Part shown: positions 61,600 through 64,000 of the stretch, piece after piece | Numbering within the stretch: position 1 is the first letter of the stretch | How the letters are laid out: each line of letters opens with the position of its first letter | Source of the DNA: Dryomyza anilis | Lineage: Eukaryota; Arthropoda; Insecta; Diptera; Dryomyzidae | Length of the DNA: 64,000 nt | Assembly: GCA_951804985.1 (NCBI GenBank) | Contig: OX638130.1 | Coordinates: 106,900,040-106,964,039, forward strand | Direction: 5' to 3' | Notes under the pieces: model-generated | The model's database searches: none | What the model was told of the DNA's origin: nothing | Seen by the model: only the letters and a program-made list of their open reading frames with translations | Program-made: the position numbers and the translations under genes

Positions 61600-63700
61600 T
61601 GTAAAAAATTTAGTATGATGCGTCAATTCAAAAATAAACCAAAGCATCTTTCTATCTATATCGTTTTTCCTTTTTGTTCATTACTGAAATCCACAATAAA
61701 CATTTTAAAATATAACAACATTTAAAACTATCTTTTGTATGTACTGAATTACTCAAATTACATATTTTGAATTTAAAATTTAATTTCTTAATACCAATTT
61801 CTAATAAAAATTTACTGTATTTCAAATTGATTAAATATTATACGAAAGTTATGTAAATTAAAAATGTTTTACATTTTTAAACAGTTAGAAATTCAAATAT
61901 TAACAAAATTTTCAGTTTCGTTCGTTCCGAAAGACGAAAACAATTTTTGAACCTCAAATTTTATTATTTAAACCGAAAAAGAACAAAACAATGACACAAC
62001 ATGTTGGGCTATAGTTTAGTTATTGCCTCAATAACTTTTGCAATGACAAAAAAAAACAACTTTTTGAGTCTAAATGATATATAAAAAAATTTTAAAAATG
62101 TATTTGAATTTATTTTTAGTTTATTTTAAAACTATATTCTTTGCTGCGTAAAACAAGATATTAAGCACTGAAATCGATTTAAAATTAACCGAATCAAAAT
62201 TATGAAACTGAAAAGAAATAAACGGATTTTAAAATTGTGACTAAACCAACCAAGTTAGACAAAAACGGTTATCAGATTCGAGCTCAGCGATCGAAAGTCA
62301 TATAAAAAAGACTTAAAACTCGATTTTTTATTTTTCTCCAAATTTCATTAAAAAATCAAAAATATTTAAATATGTCGTATATCATTTTAAAGACAACTAG
62401 TCGTATATCATTTTAAAGACATTAAAAAAAAAATAATACAAAATGACCAAAATTAGATTTTGTTGTTTTTATCAATTTTATGGAGCTAAAATCACTTTTT
62501 GAGACGTTCACTATTTAAAACAAAAACAAATTGAAATTGGTTGACTAAATTTTTATTATTTTTTTTAAATACCTTTAAAATGATATATAATTCTTTGGGA
62601 TCGGACTATTTTTAAAATTTTCAATTTTCAAATCAATAGCCCACGTTTTATTTAATAAAATGCGAAAAAATAAATTTGCTCAGATCAAAATTTTGTTTAT
62701 GTGGAATTGTTCAACATGATATAAGAAGTACAGCCTACCATTTCTCAACCTTCATAGAGGTCAGCATCACCGCTTTTGATGGCGTCAAAGAGGTCAACTT
62801 GTAGTTTTTACATTTATCTTGGTATCTTAAATTTTAGAATAAAAATTAATTTAAAGCTTTAAAGCTTTGTAGAGAATTACAATAAATGTTTAATACTTTT
62901 TTCCTGTAACATCAATAGTTTTTGAGATACAGCTCATCAAATGTTTATTTTGGCGTGTTTTTTACTACAAAAACAAAAAAAAAGATTTTTTTGCTATTCT
63001 GTTTTGTTTTTTTAAATACCTATAAAATGATATATAATTCTTTGGAATCGGACAATTTTTTAAATTTTTCGCTTTTTGAAAAAAAATGAATTCGCTCCAA
63101 TCAAAATTTTGTTTATGTGGAATTGTTCAACAGGATATGAGAAGTACTCTGGACTTTTAACAACTCGTGCAGCCTGTGTATAGCAAATTAAAACCACAAT
63201 TATAATAAAAAAAACAACAATGTTTTAATATTTTTTAAAATATACAATATATGTATGAAATAAGAAATAAATTAAAAAGCTGATATTTTTAAAATATTAT
63301 GTGGTTTTTTTTTTTAAATAAAATCAAAAATTTCATGAAAATCGGCTAATGCGTTCAGAAGTTATTAACGAATATGTAAAATGAAACATTGTAAAATATT
63401 TGCTCCAAAAAGTATGCAATGGGTTTTGCAAATCGATGGCAATTAAAAATAACGCCCTGGAAGTATGCAATGTTTTTATCCGAGCAGCAGCCATTTTTTT
63501 TGCGCAGCTACCTGCTGAACATTCTGGGCGCCTGGTATTTCAGAAAATACGATTTTCCGAATTTCTGCCGACTGCGCTGCCGTAACGAAAAAATTTTGAC
63601 GGCATCTTGCTGCCGATTCTCGACGCCTGATATTTTGACGATTTCAGCAACTTTGGTGATTTTTTCAAAAAAAAAAAAATAATGGCAACAGAGAATTTTT
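61600..63700. other. Gene-free interval with a diverged direct duplication
   Basis: AAATGATATATAATTCTTTGG and TTTTGTTTATGTGGAATTG both occur twice (about 62577/63025 and 62690/63108), so about 150 bases are duplicated at 430 bases distance. The short open frames at 63400-63682 have no recognisable motif. No gene seen. Confidence 0.5.
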
Positions 63701-63715
63701 TTCGATCGTTTAATA

Positions 63716-64000
63716 TATTTCTTTATAAAAACTAAACGGATCGACCGATTTACATGAGATTTGAAGCACCTAATTATAAGAACTGAACGGTCACAGGAAA
63801 AATAAAGGGGGCGAAATCAGTGTAGAGACACGCCCACTATTTCAATATTTTATATGAGTACTTTTTATTGAATCACAGGATATATTTATTTATTTATAAA
63901 AACTAAACGGATCGAGCGATTTACATGAAATTTGGAACACTTAATGCTAAGAACTGAACGGTTATGAGAAAAATAAAGGGGGCGATATCGGTGTAGTGAT
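63716..64000. repeat. Tandem 171-bp repeat at right edge
   Basis: AAAAACTAAACGGATCGA occurs at 63727 and 63898, each followed by GATTTACATGA and, further on, AAATAAAGGGGGCGA. The array continues past the window edge. Confidence 0.8.

Overview
This window is nuclear DNA of a higher (schizophoran) fly. It is AT-rich and intron-containing, with spliceosomal GT/AG introns. The ribosomal protein uS5 it encodes looks like fly RpS2/sop, and the intergenic space is full of short inverted-repeat DNA transposons. I cannot name the species; a repeat-rich acalyptrate or calyptrate fly genome would fit. Exon models below were assembled by eye from splice signals, reading-phase continuity and protein-family resemblance, so boundaries are predictions.

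Layout. 1-1216 (minus) is the 5' part of an SV2-like major facilitator transporter whose 3' end lies beyond the left edge. About 1.3-17.2 kb is gene-poor and holds miniature inverted-repeat elements and a decayed Tc1/mariner-type transposase (10237-11278). 17232-21045 (minus) is a complete seven-exon paralogue of the same transporter, with an inverted broken copy of one of its exons just upstream (21313-21505). 21.5-38.2 kb is almost gene-free: a 1.2-kb foldback element, several MITEs, tandem arrays and two tRNA-derived SINE copies, one with a clean 10-bp target duplication. 38261-38916 (minus) encodes a TMEM256-like (UPF0451/DUF423-type) membrane protein. 40.8-42.2 kb (plus) is RpS2, with a C/D snoRNA in its first intron. 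45.95-48.36 kb (minus) is a non-coding snoRNA host gene with about eight exons and one C/D snoRNA in each of seven introns, six of them in three paralogous pairs. 51384-58552 (plus) is the nine-exon TBCK gene (pseudokinase + TBC + rhodanese), two of whose introns are inflated by tandem repeats. 58.6-64 kb is again gene-free, with foldback and inverted-repeat elements.

Functional view. RpS2 and the snoRNA host gene both serve ribosome production and sit 4 kb apart on opposite strands. Their snoRNAs share a 22-nt segment, which ties the two loci together. The two SV2-like transporters are a tandem duplication with matching exon phases. TMEM256-like and TBCK are unrelated housekeeping genes. No CRISPR, operon or prokaryotic feature is present.

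The most interesting structure is the snoRNA host gene with its duplicated guides, including two copies of a U25/SNORD25-like guide for 18S rRNA. Next are the 15-bp higher-order repeat inside TBCK (which produces false open reading frames), the foldback element at 21.9-23.1 kb, and the nested transposon insertion at 36.2-36.9 kb.
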